Source of the DNA: an uncultured Clostridia bacterium
Lineage (GTDB): Bacteria; Bacillota; Clostridia; Oscillospirales; CAG-272
Assembly: GCA_937934385.1 (NCBI GenBank)
Contig: CALGZV010000023.1
Span: forward strand, 1 to 6,298
Length of the DNA: 6,298 nt
Reading direction: 5' to 3'
The notes below the pieces were generated by a model, which saw nothing but the letters and a program-made list of their open reading frames with translations, made no database searches and was not told the origin of the DNA. Below are positions 6,260 to 6,298 of the stretch, piece after piece. Position 1 is the stretch's first letter; every line of letters begins with the position of its first letter. The position numbers and the translations under genes are program-made.

Positions 6260-6298
6260 TCATTCCCAGCGGCGTTTCTCGTATACCCGAACGGTTAC
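6260..6298 (-). CDS. C-terminal end of a probable ABC-2-type permease
   Basis: Reading leftwards from the right edge in frame gives VTVRVYEKRRWE followed by TGA at 6260-6262. The basic, aromatic tail (YEKRRWE) resembles the cytoplasmic end of ABC-2-type permeases. A gene ending 31 bases before a GldG-family start is expected to be the GldF-like permease. Only 12 codons are visible, so the identity rests mainly on gene order. The gap to the next gene carries only that gene's AGGAAG site. Confidence 0.5.
   Translation of the reverse strand, partial: VTVRVYEKRRWE

Overview
All convincing genes in this bacterial window lie on the minus strand, so it reads from right to left. The order is: the last codons of an ABC-type permease (6260-6298), a GldG-family auxiliary protein (4681-6228), a DUF4340-type membrane-anchored protein (3059-4684), a factor-independent terminator (2960-2994), a UDP-glucuronate decarboxylase (1976-2899), and the N-terminal 626 residues of a large EF-hand protein that runs off the left edge (1-1879). 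I saw no tRNA, rRNA, CRISPR array or insertion sequence.

The right half (about 2960-6298) is one operon fragment. The permease tail and the GldG-family gene are 31 bp apart. The GldG-family and DUF4340 genes overlap in an ATGA, with a clear AGGAG upstream. The operon ends in an 11-bp perfect hairpin followed by an AT-rich tract. The layout of permease, GldG-like protein and DUF4340 protein matches operons known from gut Clostridia and, in related form, the gliding-associated GldA/F/G transporter of Bacteroidetes. The transported substrate is unknown. Codon use is moderate in GC.

The left half (1 to about 2900) is visibly more AT-rich and uses different codons (AAA, GAA, AGA, TTA). It carries a sugar-nucleotide enzyme that makes UDP-xylose and, behind its own possible weak promoter, a long acidic protein. 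That protein has two N-terminal EF-hand loops, a long helical middle with internal repeats and an Ig-like beta region. It has no signal peptide, and its C-terminus is missing.

Hand counts on single 60-base lines illustrate the contrast: 17/60 G+C at 1021-1080 and 21/60 at 2341-2400, against 31/60 at 3841-3900 and 28/60 at 5401-5460. The change falls in the intergenic stretch 2900-3058. This could be a transfer boundary or a chimeric join in a metagenome assembly, so functional links between the halves should not be assumed. The right half suggests a gut Clostridium relative. The left half could come from a low-GC gut lineage; Gastranaerophilales-like is only a guess.

No complete new system is demonstrated. 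The most unusual item is the EF-hand/repeat/Ig-like protein; next come the threefold internal repeat in the DUF4340 protein and the apparently leaderless decarboxylase gene.
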